Below the pieces are notes generated by a model that ran no database searches, was not told the DNA's origin, and saw only the letters and a list, made by a program, of their open reading frames with translations. From Magnolia sinica (lineage: Eukaryota; Streptophyta; Magnoliopsida; Magnoliales; Magnoliaceae): 64,000 bases of DNA. Position 1 is the first letter of the stretch. Each line of letters opens with the position of its first letter. This document shows, piece after piece, positions 11,356 through 24,090 of the stretch. The stretch spans positions 65,767,158 through 65,831,157 of the forward strand of contig NC_080583.1 in NCBI RefSeq assembly GCF_029962835.1, written 5' to 3'. A program made the position numbers and the translations under genes.

Positions 11356-11720
11356 GGTAATGAAGTTAAAGCCCTTATGACTCTAGCCAAGTTCACTTTT
11401 TCAGATAATGATGATTCAACTAGTGAAGAAAATCTGAATAGTGATCATGAAAATGAAGAAGATCTTCAAGATGCTTATAATGTCCTATATAAGAAAAGTT
11501 GTAAAATTGCTGTAAAACTAAAACTTCAAAAAGAAAAGTTTTCAAAACTTAAAGAAAATTTTGATTCTCTTGTTTTAGAAAAATCTCACATTTCAAACCG
11601 TTTTGAAAAAACTAAGTGCGACTTAGATTTCAAAACCTCCCAGGTTGAAAATTTAAAATCTGAAAATGAAAAGTTAAAACTTGAAGTCTCTTCACTTTTG
11701 AGTTTAAAGGACACATGGAA
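11356..11720 (+). pseudogene. Sirevirus gag, coiled-coil tail fragment
   Basis: GNEVKALMTLAKFTFSDND resumes the gag reading after the solo LTR. It leads into a strongly charged coiled coil (DAYNVLYKKSCKIAVKLKLQ, KSENEKLKLEVSSLLSLK) typical of Sirevirus gag C-termini. The frame is open over the whole segment. It stops where the second insertion begins at 11721, right after TGGAA, and resumes at 43619. Confidence 0.82.
11716..11720. repeat. Target-site duplication TGGAA, left copy
   Basis: TGGAA precedes TGTAAGGCCC at 11721 and is repeated at 43614-43618 after GGTGTGACA. It fixes the limits of the second insertion into Sirevirus gag. Confidence 0.92.
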
Positions 11721-12857
11721 TGTAAGGCCCGTATCCTAGACCGTACCGTTCTGTAGGACTCCATGGTCCTACCGGCCGCAATCTATTATCAGTGTTTGCG
11801 CATGATCCTGAGTCGTTTCCTATATACCAGAGTTGGCTCGACTCGAAACTTGTACCCTAGTGACCGTGCCGTCGCGGCGGTTCCAACGTCACGACTCGCG
11901 CTTCGATCCGATACCCAAGCCAGGAGATGTGGGCCCGTGTTCATTCCGAAAAAATGTTACGCATTGCGAATTACGAGAAAATCTCTACGACCTATCCCAT
12001 CAATCAATCAATCAAGTACACACCGTATGTCAAGTACATCACCCATACCCCATGCCACCTCACCCCCCTCACAAGTCAACTCTCTCTCTCTCCCTACCCA
12101 TTCCTCCTTTACACAAAATTCAAACTAAACCGTGCCTTCCCATCCCCTCCCTTACAACAACCATTCCATCCATCTCTTTTCATCTATGATTTTTTTCTCT
12201 CTCTCATTTCTATCTCTCCAACCCTAAGAGAAGGAACTCCAACATCCATGTCTTCCATGGAGAAGCTTGGTGTGGCCCACCTCCCTACCACCCAATCCAA
12301 CCGTCCATGATCCATCTCGACCGTTGAAATTCACTCATTGGAGCTTTAGCATGCATTGGCGGAAGAAGGAAGTGGAGATCTAATGGTGGGTGTTCATCAT
12401 CTTCTCTTCTTTTTTTTTTGGATTTAGGGCCGACTTTTAATGGGACCCATCTTGATATATGTGATTGTAAGCTTGAAGGGCCCATAGTGGCGGGTCCCTC
12501 CTATTTCCACCATCTCTCTATCTCTCTCTCTCTTTCCCTTTTTATTTGAAGTGTGGCCCACCATGTTGCTGGATGATGGAGATCCACCACACCATGATGT
12601 ATGTTTTCATCCCACACCGTCCATTTGGACAGGAGGTGTGGGACCACCTCGATGTATGTGGTGTATGCACACCGTCCAGCAGATCTGGACGGTGCCGATT
12701 TACATGGACAATGTCTAGACGGTGCTGATCCACCATGATGTATGTGTTATAATATATTATATTTGGTGGGTCACGTGTGTGGACCCCACCACGATGTATA
12801 TGATTATATCTGTACTGTCCGTCCAAACATCCAGCGTCTTGACGCTGACTGGATGTA

Positions 12858-12884
12858 GTATAATAATAATAATAATAATAGTAG
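12858..12884. repeat. (AAT)n microsatellite
   Basis: About eight uninterrupted TAA/AAT units followed by GTAGTATAATATATT. Ordinary simple repeat. Confidence 0.85.
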
Positions 12885-13185
12885 TATAATATATTATGTA
12901 CATACGGTGGGTCCCACTTACGGTGTGTGTTATCCACACCGTCCGTCCTTACATCGCCCAAGATCTAGTGGGCCACACCACAACAACAGCGGGATTGAAT
13001 TCCGACCGTTGTATAATGCCTAGAGGCCCACCGTGAGGTCAGTTGAAAACTGACCTGTTGATAGAGGACACGTGTGCCAGGGGCAGGCCCACCTAGTGAC
13101 CCACCTTGATGTGTTTTGATCCACACAGTCCATGCACATGGGACGGTGGGCCCTGATGTATACGTCTTAGCCTCACCGTCCAGTA

Positions 13186-13284
13186 ACACGTGTGGATGTG
13201 GGTTGGCTGATATAACTCACACGTGTGGATGTGGGTTGGCTGATATAACTCACACGTGTGTATGTGGGTTGGCTAGTATACGTC
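13186..13284. repeat. 33-bp tandem repeat, three units
   Basis: ACACGTGTGGATGTGGGTTG followed by GCTGATATAACTC is repeated three times at a 33-bp period. The first two units are nearly identical and the third has changed at its end. CACACGTGTG is itself palindromic. Confidence 0.85.
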
Positions 13285-13864
13285 CCACCAGCGCTACTGT
13301 GAATAACGTCAGTAGGCTCTATAGGTCCCACCTTGTTAGATGTCTCCCATCCACACTATCCAATGCTTTGGATGATGCTGGACTCCGTCTAGAAGGTGCT
13401 ATCGTGGACCCCACCTCAATGATGTTCCATATCCACACCGTCCACAATGTTTGGACGGTGCTGGACAACGTTTGGATGGTACCGATTTGCATGGGTAATA
13501 TTTGGATGGTGCTAATTTACATGGGAAATATTTGGATGGTGCTAAGTTATCCAGACAATGTTTGGACAGTGCTGATCATCATTAGTGGGCCATGTGCCCC
13601 ATGGATGATAGTGTATAGTGATACACAGGATACACCTACAACTATTGAAATAATTTTTGGTGTGGTCCAAGCCCACTTGAGGCCTATTGAGCGGCCCATT
13701 GTAATATGTATTAGGCCCATGATGTGTTGTATTCGCACTGTCTATCCATTTTGATGGACGTGCGGTCCACCTTGATATATGATTTCATCCACGCCGTTTA
13801 GGGACGGGGTACCACCATGATGTATGCTTTACCCACATGTCCGTAGGACGTGTGATCCACCTGA

Positions 13865-13869
13865 TGTAT
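13865..13869. repeat. Target-site duplication TGTAT, left copy
   Basis: TGTAT precedes TGTAACGCCC at 13870 and is repeated at 40865-40869 after GCATTACA. Confidence 0.9.
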
Positions 13870-15802
13870 TGTAACGCCCCGAATTCCAAGGGTCAAGCAA
13901 AGCTCAACTCCCGAGATCCGTCGCATCACTTATGCAACATACAAAATGATGATTTAATGTTGTCAGCATTGGTGCATTAAACATGAATGAGATTATACTA
14001 AAATAGCATACCATACTCCAGAGATATGTAAATTAGGCAAGCGGAAGACTGAGGTAGATAGATAAAGTAGAAACGTGTTCTCAATCTCCAGAGTATGAGT
14101 ATGTCACCAGGCTGAATATATACATGTATAATTTCAAAATATATAAAATAAATATACATGTGTGTTCCAAAATATAAAATGATAAAGCGTAGTGGCATCT
14201 AGTCAACATCCCTGGAACCCCGTCGATCAGAACATGGTCTACATAGACCCGCCTGATAACTGCATATAGGAGAACTCCTCCTTATCATCATAGAAGTCAG
14301 GCTTCATCACATAAGCCTCGTCATCATCTGCAACTGCAACAGGGTCTGGTTAGTGTTTTAAAACGTCCCAGAGTGGGAGTGAGTGATCAACTCAGTGGAG
14401 CAATAATGCAAAGGTTAACATGTTATCAATTTAATCAAGCAGTAATGATAAAACAGTACAGCAATCAAGTCCTAAGCACTCTTGTTAATGCAAGAATGAT
14501 ATGCTTATAATGATGTATGCCCTCGCCTGCACTCCCTCAGCGACATCATTTCACGATCGCGCATGCACCACTCCCGCTAAATGTGCGCTTCCTCGCCAAA
14601 GCACATGCAATGCATATATGATCGTGTTAGCCAAATTCTTAATTAGGTTTATTCAAACAACATGTTCGGGAAGCTAAGGTACCTCCCTTTACATCACTTA
14701 CCCAAACAATGTTCCATCTAGGGTTGTCAATCCTAGTTAGCCACATATGATAGGCAGTTCCAGGTCGCTACGGAGAGGCTCGTCATCTCAGCGCAGGCCT
14801 GTTTTATACTAGAGGTTACTACAGAAAGGCTCATCACCTTAGCGTAGACCTAGTCTTTGCTAGAGGTCACTATGAGAGGCTCGTCACCTGATTGTAAGCC
14901 GACAGCTCGAATACAGTGTCTCATACCACCGTATTTGGCTCACCAGTCTGAGTTGCTCACTGGACACTACGAGGAGGCTCGTCACCCCAGCGTAGGCTGA
15001 CAGCTCGACCACGGTGTCCCATACTACCATGCCCAGCTCATGAGTCTTAGCGGATCATAGTACCAAGGTTTAAATGGGTTTTACATTAGTAAGTAGTACC
15101 TTAGATTCAAGCAGTTGCTTCCATACATGGTAAACATACATTAGGCCAATCGAATTATTTGACAAGCTCGATTGGTACGAGCGCACACTAATCTAATCGA
15201 CATGGAGCACATACACACTCCGTGTGGCCCAACCATTATCGATAGTCACCGTACGACTCGGATTCATCAAACGTGTCCATGTGGCGAAGCTAAGTTAGCC
15301 ACTCGGTCATAACCTGTTACCTATTGCCTGGACTACGTCGTAGCAATCACACTTTAATGCAGTAGCATTCACATATGGTAGCTATAATAGTATTGAGCAA
15401 ACAATTCAAGCATTACAATCATTTGAGCATTTTGTAAAACACATAGTAAACATGACAGCATACATGTACATTCCATACAGAAATCATTAAGCCTAATGTA
15501 AAACACATGGAGAAATCCATTCAAATAGCTAAGGTAATTGAGAATCTTATCTCAACACCTTTAATAAATACGTTTCATCAAATAATTTCTCATTCAGACA
15601 TTTTATCAAACACTTAGACTACACATTTCAATATACATGTAATATATTAGTTACAACATATATTAGGGCAAATCCTTTCACAAAGGAGTTGCCACACATA
15701 CAATGATCATGTATTCTCAATTTACAAGCATAGCAAGTACAAATCATATTTCCATATACATTCAGACATTTCAACAAACAAATAAAATGCATTGTATTCA
15801 AC

Positions 15803-15833
<31 letters not shown>

Positions 15834-17063
15834 GTAATACGTGGAAAACATCGTATCTAAACACACTTGACAGTAATCAAGTCAGTCACAAATCATTCCT
15901 GACATTGAAAGCCTTGAAAACCATAACCTAAGCATTTATACTCCACACCTTTTGCCGGTACACCCTTTACGAACTCGGTTCGTACACTCAATTCATGTAA
16001 ACCGAACTTTGGACACCTAATCAATGAAACAGGTTAGCGATTTCACCGATGCCCTCATTTGGATTCCTAAATCAGGGTTAGGGTTTGGATTCCTTACCCA
16101 AATCAAAATCGAAGTTCGTTGAGTGACTCAATAGAGAGGCGTTTCAGTGTGCAGGGTAGTAGGGAATAGTCCAGCACAAATCGTCGGGAACTCTCCTTTC
16201 TCTCTTCTTCTTTCTCTCTCCTTTTTCTCTTCCTCTCACCTAAGGTTTTACAAATTCGTATGGCATGGGAGAGAGGGGGTTTAAGGGCCTTATATAAGCT
16301 CAAAAGTGAACTCAATGGCCCCAGGGCCATGGTATACTTAGGTTATAGCCAAAGGTCATTTGTTTTGGGCCAACGGAGCTCATCTAGAGGTCCATTACTT
16401 GCGTACAGTCTGAAGAAAGTCCCCTGACAATGGATCTATGTCAGGTTAAGATTTCGGTCTAATCGGATTCATGGATCGACCACGGAGGACCAGTTTCAGT
16501 TTAACGGTCACCGCCAATCGATCAGGGCCACAAGTACACTGACATGTGTAGGAAAATTTTTCTAATCCAAAGGTGTAGTTGGGTCAGAATCTGATGGTCT
16601 AAAACCTTAAATTTGGCCCGCAAGCGAATCGCTCAATTTACTTAAGTTGAGTCAATTTTCTAAAGGTATTCGCGTTTCTCACACACTTTGCTCCAGGCTC
16701 AAGTTGTGCGTTTCTGGATACTATTTGGACTTGATTCCCGCGATGGTTGTCAAGCCTAGTAAGGTGGTCATATCTGTATTGTTTCGTGGTCATCAGACTT
16801 TCAACGAGTGGTCCATGTCCGATACGGAGTTTCAATGCACTCCCAAGAGCAACTGGGTTTAGAGATTGATCCTATGTTTTTAAGTAATGTAGAGTTAGCG
16901 ATTTTACTAGTCTTGGGTCTTGCAGTTCGTATAAAAAGTGATTTAAGCTAATCTACCGATTAATTCAGTTTAATACTTAATTAACTTTTGTCTGATTTCT
17001 AAAGAAATCGACCATTAGTAATTAACTCTCGGGTCTTTGTACGGATTTTTTCGAGACGTTACA
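13870..17063 (-). repeat. 3' LTR of the minus-strand chromovirus (3194 bp)
   Basis: Begins TGTAACGCCCCGAATTCC and ends TTCGAGACGTTACA. It is the reverse complement, with divergence, of the LTRs at 25707 and 36109. TATA box on the minus strand at 16290-16297 (GAGCTTATATAAGGCC in element sense). A (TA)n run at 15809-15834 is longer than at the matching place in the other LTR (39612-39624). Confidence 0.92.
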
Positions 17064-17080
17064 ATCTACCCTCATTAAAG
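17064..17080 (-). other. Polypurine tract of the minus-strand chromovirus
   Basis: Next to the 3' LTR the minus strand reads AATGAGGGTAGAT, matching AAGGGGGGTAGAT beside the innermost element's 3' LTR. It would prime plus-strand DNA synthesis. Confidence 0.7.
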
Positions 17081-17089
17081 AAAAATTTT

Positions 17090-20000
17090 ATCCTCAAAAT
17101 TAGTACCTTTTCGTACTCCACGTGAATCTGAGGGTAGTTCTTATGAACTTTGGCTTCTGTTTCCCAAGTAGCCTCTTCCTCAGTGTGGTGTGTCCATAGT
17201 ACCTTCACAAGCGGGATCACTTTACTGCGAAGTACTTGTTTCTTCCTGTCTAAGATACGTGTCGATCACAGTACATAAGTGGCATTTTCACTCAATTGTA
17301 CTTGCTCCCATTTGATAATGTGGAAGGATTAGGAACGTATTTCTTCAGCATCAAAACGTGAAATACGTTGTGCAGGCCTGCGAGTGGTGTGGGTAAAGTA
17401 AGGAGGTACGCTACCACACCCACTCGATCTAGAATCTGGAACGGACCGATAAATCATGGCGTAAGCTTCCCCTTCTTGCCAAATCGAAGGACTCCCTTCA
17501 TGGGGAACACTTTAAGAAACATGTGGTCCCTGACCTCAAACTCTAGCTGTCACCGTCTCGTGTCAGCGTAACTCTTTTGTCTACTCTGTACTACAAGAAG
17601 TCAATGCCTGATAATATCGATCTTTTCTGAGGTTGCCTGTACTAATTTTGGACCAATCAAACTCTTCTCACTAACTTCTGCCCAGCAATGCGGTGCTCTA
17701 CATAGATGCCCATACAGTGCCTCGTAGAGATCTATGCCAATACTCACCTGAAAGCTGTTGTTATAAGCGAACTCAGCATATTGAAGACATTTATCCCAAC
17801 TGTCCTTGAAATCAAGCACACATGCTCGCAACATATCCTCCAACACCTGATTCACCCATTCCATCTGCCCATCCGTCTGTGGGTGGAACGCAGTACTGAA
17901 CTTCAGTTTCACACCCATTGCTTCCTGGATACGAGTCCAGAAGATAGACGTTAATCGCATGTCTCGATCCGACACGATCTCCATACGAATCCCATGGAGA
18001 TGTACAATCTCCTTGATGTACAACCTGACCAACTCGTCTGCGGAGTTTGAAACTCTAATGGGGAGGAAATGAGCCGATTTCGGCAATCGGTCCATAATCA
18101 CCCAAATGGAGTTCTATCCCTTCCTCGTCTTTGGTAACCCCGAAATGAAATCCATAGAGATGAAATCTCACTTCCATTCAGTTATAGGCATGGGCTGAAG
18201 TAAACCAAGAGGTCGGCGATGTTCGGCCTTGACTTGTTAGCACATGAGACAATGTGATACATAGTCTGCTATGTGGGCCTTCATGTTGTCCCACCAGTAT
18301 GAACGCTTCATGTCCCGGTACATCTTCGTACTACCAGGATGCATCACTGTCGTCGAATTGTGAGCAGCTTCGAGAACTTTCCTTCTCAAGTCATGAAGAT
18401 TTGGGACGCATAGGCTGCCATGATAACCTAAGCCCCCATCCGAACCAACTCTCCATTCTGAGTTTTCATCGTCACTAGCTCGTTTTCTCAACTCTAGCAA
18501 CCATTCATCTTCTCCCTGAGCCACTATGATTCGGCCATTGATAAGTGGCTGCACACGAATATGTGCAACACTCTCGAACGGTTCCACCACCATAAGCTTC
18601 TGCTCAAAATCTCGCAAAAATTCAACCATGTTCCACTCCTCTATCATCAGCGGAGCCGCAAATACTATAGTCTTCTTGCGGCTCAATGCATCCACCACAA
18701 GGTTGGCCTTGCCAGGATGATAGGAGACCTCGAACTTGAAGTCTTTCAAGGTTTTCATCCATCGCCTTTGCCTCATATTTAAGTCCCTCTGTGTGAATAT
18801 GTACCTAAGGCTCTTGTGGTCGCAAAAGAGCTCGAACTCCTCTCCGTAAAGGTAATGTCTCCAGAGCTTTAATGCAAATATGACGGCCGCTAACTCCAGG
18901 TCGTGTGTCGGGTAGTTTTCCTCGTGTTTCCGCAACTGTCGTGATGCATAGGCAATGACCCTGTCTTTCTGCATAAGGACACTACACAAACCAACAGGAG
19001 AAGCATCCGTGTATATGGTATACTTGACCCCTTGCTCTAGGCGAACTTGAGATCTTTACGAGTGAGATGAGATAACGATCTAGCTATCTTGAAAAAGTCC
19101 CGAATGAATCGACGGTAGTAACTTATCAGGCCAAGAAAACTCTTCACTTCAGTAACCAAACCGGGCTGCTCGCAGTCCTGAACTGCGGCTACCTTCGCAA
19201 GGTCCACATTTATACCTTCCTTGGACACTACATGTCCCAGGAACTTGACTTCTTGTTTCCAAAAGTTACACTTCTTGTATTGGGCAAACAGCTGATTCTT
19301 CTTGAGCGTATCAAGGACCGCTCGTAGGTGCTCCTCATGACCTTCTTACTTATAGAGTATACCAAAATGTCATCAATAAAAATGATGACAAATCAGTACA
19401 AATACGGTCGAAATACCCAGTTCATCAAGTCCATAAACACTGTTGGTGCATTCGTGAGTCCAAACGACATCACGAGAAACTCGTAGTGCCCAAAACTGGT
19501 TCTGAACGCTGTGTTCTGCACGTCCTCTTCCCTGACGTGCAACTGGTGATACCCTGACTGTAAGTCGATCTTAGTAAAGTACTGTGCCCCTTTCAACTAA
19601 TCGAACAGATCATCTATCCTGGGCAAAGGATACTTGTTCTTCACTATCACTTGGTTCAACCTGCGATGATCAATACACAATCGCAACAACCTGTCTTTCT
19701 TCTTCACAAACAACACGGGCACTCCCCAAGGAGATACACTCGGTCGTATGAAGTCGGCATCCAACAGATCATCGATTTGTCTCCTCAATTCCTCCATCTC
19801 ACATGGAGGCATGTGATAAGTCAGTAGTGAAATGGGTGTCGCACCAGGCACAAGGTCGATAGTAAAGTTGATCTCGTGCCGAGGAGGTAGTCCCGATATC
19901 TTCTTGATCACGTCCGTGAAATCATGAACTACTGGCGTGTTCCCAAGTGTCGGACCATCAACATTCTTCAGTAAGGAAGCATAACAAAGAACTAGAAAAG

Positions 20001-21662
20001 GGCAACTGACCTACACGGGAAATGTAAAGGTCGTGCCCTCAGGCCCGGGAGTTGTCACTAGTCTGGTGTCGCAGTCAATCTCAGCTTTCATTTCGATAAG
20101 CCAGTCCATGCCAAGGATGACGTCATAATGGTATAAGGAAGTGACAATCAGGACAATGCGTATAGTTCTGCTCCCTAAGTTTATCAAATAACCCTTACAT
20201 AACTTAGTAGCATCTGTAAATGTTCCTGCTGCTGTGATCACTCTCACCCCAACCATAAGGGTCGTATTCAGCCCTAAGCGCTTGACCGTATAACACGATA
20301 TCATCGAAATAGTGGACCCAATGTCCACCAACAAAAATACTGGTGTACCTTGTATGTGGCAGTAAGCTCGAAAGCCAAAGGGACTGTAGCTGTCGACTCA
20401 GGCGCTTCATTTGCAAGCACATGTACTCGCGCCTGCTGAGAACGGTTGGGCTGAGGTGCTATAGGCCGTTCAGGCGGCCTAAATCGAGGTGCAGGTAGTT
20501 GAAAAGATGGTTGTGCTAGTGGTGCTGACCATAGAGGTGGGGCTAAAATAGCTTGAGGAAGCTGGCGATTGTTCCTCTGAGGTGGCGAGAAGCCATTATC
20601 CCTCATCCTAGTAAAACAATACATAGCAATGTGGCTAGACCTCTTGCAGTAGGTGCACCACAAGTCCGGTCACCTCAGCTGAGTCAGTGGAGCTGCAAGC
20701 CTAGGAGATGAATCTGCATGTGGTCTCTTGTCGAGGAATGGTCTGCTCGGTAAATCAGGTCGTGGTCTCGGACCCATAGGTACATGCATGTGGGATAGTC
20801 TATCCCCGTCCTGCTCCGCTCATAGAGACATGCTCACTAGCTCAGCATAGTTAGATATGCTAATGCAACACATCTTCGTACATATCTCGGGACGTAACCC
20901 ATCTGAGAAACGCTGCATCCTCATCGACTCATCAGCTAATATCCACGGAGCATACCTAGCCAGCTCCGTGAATCTGTTCTTGTACTCTACCACTGTCATC
21001 CCTCCTTGTCGGAGGTGAAGAAACTCTCCCTCCTTCTCATTACGGTAGGTGAGAGGGTAATACTTCTCGTGGAAGCGTGTTTCAAAAGCATCCCACGTCC
21101 ACACATAACCAGGAGCGATGGTTCGAAGGATGCTGTCCCACCAGAGACTGGCTTCCTTCTCGAACATGTAGGTGACTAACTCAACCTGTTCTGCCTTAGT
21201 ACAGTGCAGCGGCTTCAGCATCTTAGAGATGCGATCTAGCCAATACTCGGCCTCCTCGGGTCTGTAAGTACCAGTGAAAGTGGGAGGTCGGAAGCGCTGG
21301 AATCGCTCGAATAAGCTGCTGGCGTTCATGTTCCCAGCAGGGTGCACAAGTGGCGCAGGTGGAACCACATTTATATTCTAGGTAAGGCCCCCTGCTAAAG
21401 TGGTCCAAATCTGCTGCTGCTGCTGCATAAGGAGCATCATTTGCTCCAACCTATCAGGAGGAGAAGCCTAAGGCACGTGAGGCATCGAGGAAGACGCACA
21501 GTTCTGCTTATGAACCAGTGGTGTAATAGGTGTCGGCCCATTAATGGGGCCAGTGGCCGGCTGTGAATCCGACATAGTATCCAAATCCGGGCCCAAACTA
21601 GGGTCTGTGTGGCTATCGCCAAGTGTTAGGCGCGTCATGGGCCGAGTGTTCTTAGGCGGCAT
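17090..21662 (-). pseudogene. Chromovirus gag-pol, minus strand, disrupted
   Basis: Reads leftward from ATG 21660-21662 (MPPKNTRPMTRLTLGDSHTD). Gag: RFRPPTFTGTYRPEEAEYWL and ASLWWDSILRTI, near 21300-20820, then a zinc knuckle (WCTYCKRSSHIAMYCF) near 20650. Protease: MLVDIGSTISMI at 20334, where the usual DTG reads [25 protein letters not shown] near 19730, [17 protein letters not shown] near 19460, and FIDD near 19370. RNase [18 protein letters not shown] and [12 protein letters not shown] at 18960-18790. Integrase zinc region near 18350-18240, then HPQTDGQMEWVNQVLEDMLR at 17890-17830. The chromodomain (LRSKVIPLVKVLWTHHTEEE) lies near 17110-17340. Stops and frameshifts separate the blocks. 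Full length would be about 1,500 residues. Confidence 0.9.
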
Positions 21663-21958
21663 CCCCTATACACAACATAGGGTACAACCCGCGTAAGATT
21701 TAGCATAACAACATTCAACTTGTCAAGCATTCGACACACTTCACAACAAAAGGAGCTTCATGCATTTCACTTAACCAAAATCGTCACAATACATGAGATA
21801 TAATATTAAATGAATCATGACTGAAGATGCATGTGAGCTAATTTAAACAAGGTTGTAAACACTAAAACAACCCAACAACTCTAACATACTACGAAACAAG
21901 GAGATTACATAGAAGGTAAGATAACAAAAGAAAATCCAAAGACAACTACATGTTGGGA
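21663..21958 (-). other. Spacer between extra ORF and gag
   Basis: About 300 bp with no gene. The homologous spacer of the innermost element (31056-31373) is 318 bp, so the two-ORF layout is conserved within the family. Confidence 0.6.
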
Positions 21959-23239
21959 CTACTCATCCGACTCAGGTGATGGTGGAGGGGCGCCCTTGTC
22001 CTGCATGCAGCACAGGGTGCGCGACATCTTCTTGTATTTCTTCTTCAAATCAGCCTGACTCTCCTTGACCTCCTACCTCAAGGCGGCCTGATTCTCTTCT
22101 ATTTGAGTCAAGCGGGCTTCTAAAGCAGCCCGATCACCACGGTGCTCCCGTGTAGTAGGAGGAGAGCCCTCATCAGAGTCTTGGGCCTTCTCTTCTTCGT
22201 CTTCCTCATCTCTTTCCTCTTCATCATTTCCTTCCTCACCTTCTTCATCTTCACTCTCCTCATCCTCGTCACTTTCTTCCTCGTCCTCAGATTCATCACG
22301 TCATGGTCGCGGCCCAATCTTCGTGTTGGCGAGTGTGGTATCATTTATAAAGTGAATTGGCACAAGTTCCCTGTCAAGTCGGTAGCCGAACTTACGAGCA
22401 AGCTTGCATACGAGTTAGCCAAATGAGAGTGAATTAGCTGCCCTTACAGAACGGGCGGTCAGGACTATCTGACGTAGGATGAAAGTAAGCAGGCACAATT
22501 TGTCTCTGTGCACAGCACTAAACAAGAAATCCACCATCAAGCGCATACATTCGGTGTAGTTGCTCCACCTGGGATACACATTGTATGTGAATATGTGGTG
22601 GAGTAGGCAGAAATCAGGAGTCATCTTGGTCGCTGGGAGGCAATTGCCTCGAGTCCAATGGATCAATGGACCACAAAGAAATCGTGTACGGCGATCTCTT
22701 TCACGCGCACTCCTGAGATTCTTCTCACTGGCATGTACCTCACCATACTGCATCCCCATGATCCGAGCTATCAGATCGACATCGACAATAACTTCTCACC
22801 CTCCCACGGGGATGGTGAACTATAAAGGCTCCAGCAGTGGCTTCTATATGTGGGCGTAGAAGGCTCAAACAGTGCTCACAATCGCACTTGACTTGCCTTC
22901 AAATATGGGACCCCATCCGCCTTCCAATAGGCGGTCCATCATCGAATAAAGCTCAAATAGCTTCTCATCCACATGTGCTTCGAAAAGGACTCTACAGCCC
23001 TGAAATCTATCATGCGTAATGCCTGGTGGTAGAGCTCTCTCAATAGGAACCTGGGGATCAAGCTCCCTCTTCGTTCTCAGCTCTTGTGCGGCGCTTGTAC
23101 TTGCTTCAGCGCCCGATCTTCTTCTTGGACGGGTTGGGCGGCTAGGCCCAGCTTCATCCGTGGAAGCCCTCTTCTTTCCCATGAGGGAAAGAAATGTGGA
23201 GAGAGAGAAAATTGCAGCCACAAGCTCAAAAAGAGCCAT
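21959..23239 (-). pseudogene. Extra ORF upstream of gag, chromovirus accessory protein
   Basis: Same strand as gag-pol and upstream of it. ATG at 23239 (MALFELVAAIFSLSTFLSLM, a hydrophobic leader), then GKKRASTDEAGPSRP and a basic RPRRRS run. Conserved core: YGEVHASEKNLRSARERDRR, then LHHIFTYNVYPRWSNYTEC around 22590-22540. An acidic stretch of D/E follows near 22190-22310, then a short C-terminal helix, ending at TAG 21959-21961. All pieces share one frame over 426 codons plus stop, with several in-frame stops such as those near 22865 and 22415. The core resembles the domain annotated in plants as 'putative plant transposon protein'. Function unknown. The homologue in the innermost element is 427 residues, so length is conserved. 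Confidence 0.75.
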
Positions 23240-24074
23240 GAGAGCCAAAAAAGCTTACGAAGAAGGTGGATTGGGAGGTTTTTGAAATACGAGAGACAAA
23301 GCGATAGACTTTGTGCCCAAATGAGTAGGATATAGGGAAAATGGGAAGTGTAGAAGATGGGTTTGAAGAGTATGATGGTGGGTGGATAGGTAATGAAGAA
23401 GAAGAAGAAGAAGGTAGGAGAATAGAGGAAGGATTTGAGAGAGAAAAATGGAAGTTTTGGAGATTTGGAAAGCTTGGAAGGGTAGAAATGAGAGAAAAGA
23501 AGCAAATGGGGGTGGTGTAGGGGTGCCCACATGATTTTGTGGGCCCCACTACCATGTACATGTATCGGCTCGACCAGCCCGGCACGGCTCGACCAGCCCG
23601 GCACGGCCCGACAGGCCCGCTGTCCGTGGTCGGCGATGCATCACCGGCACGGCGATGCCATGGGGCAATGGCTTGACCCAGGGGCGTTGTTATCCCCCCC
23701 CCCCCCCCCCCGGGGTGCCGGATATGCACGGGAACCACCTCGGATCCCCCAATTTACGTCGTTTGGGCCCCCAGTCCGTTTGAGGCATTTTCGGGTCCCA
23801 TCTCACGGATATTCACGCTTTTCGGGTCCTTTGAGCATGGAATGCACCTAATCGTCGTCTAAACACGTTGATCGACGGTCTAGAGGGGGTTTGGGATCAT
23901 CTCACATGATCAACGATCCATACAGTCATATTTCAATGGTCAACTTTAGTCAATTTCGTTGATGGGCGAAATTGGGAATCTTAGGACTATTTCTACGTTT
24001 TATTGCACCCTCCTAAGTCAAAATACATAGTGTGCATAGTTGACTATAACCCAAGTCCAGTTTAATCTAAATCA
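23240..24074 (-). other. Untranslated leader of the minus-strand chromovirus
   Basis: About 850 bp between primer-binding site and extra ORF, without a gene. It contains a run of about 20 C (23694-23713) and, nearer the ORF, a strand-biased A/G stretch (pyrimidine-rich in element sense). The short ORFs read here are compositional. Confidence 0.65.
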
Positions 24075-24090
24075 TGCTCTAATACCAACT
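24075..24090 (-). other. Primer-binding site, minus-strand chromovirus
   Basis: In element sense the bases after the LTR read AAGTTGGTATTAGAGC, one mismatch from the TGGTATCAGAGC complement of initiator tRNA-Met. The innermost element has the unmutated form. Confidence 0.85.

Larger units (their letters stand above)
11721..13869. repeat. Left part of the ~4.9-kb solo LTR
   Basis: No gene. The proximal part holds a pyrimidine-rich stretch (12055-12240). From about 12543 to 13869 it is a degenerate array of modules built on GTGGGCCCACC, GATGTATGTG, CCACACCGTCC and GGACGGTGCTGAT. Overlapping short ORFs here are by-products of the repeats. Confidence 0.7.
12543..13869. repeat. GGCCCACC-GATGTATG-CCGTCC module array
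   Basis: The word GATGTATG or a close variant occurs near 12596, 12652, 12737, 12796 and 13818, usually preceded by (G)GCCCACC and followed 15-30 bp later by CACCGTCC. GTTTGGACGGTGCTG-type words recur every 33 bp between about 13450 and 13575. The same modules form the ends of the MITE-like elements at 52.6-53.0 kb and 57.9-59.3 kb. Confidence 0.65.

Noticed and set aside
13186-13284. CRISPR-like array
   Set aside because: Tandem repeats without unique spacers, in a plant retrotransposon context.
12285-13754. Overlapping ORFs on both strands in the solo LTR, including one of 212 codons
   Set aside because: They arise from the GGCCCACC/GATGTATG/CCGTCC arrays, and their translations are repeats of the array in several frames.
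16103-16862. ORFs inside the chromovirus LTRs (also 39868-40165 and 8661-9173)
   Set aside because: Noncoding promoter/leader sequence of LTRs. The same frames are broken in sister LTRs.
22142-23851. Plus-strand ORFs opposite the extra ORF and leader of the minus-strand chromovirus
   Set aside because: Antisense shadows, including a hydrophobic one produced by the acidic D/E codons read on the other strand.
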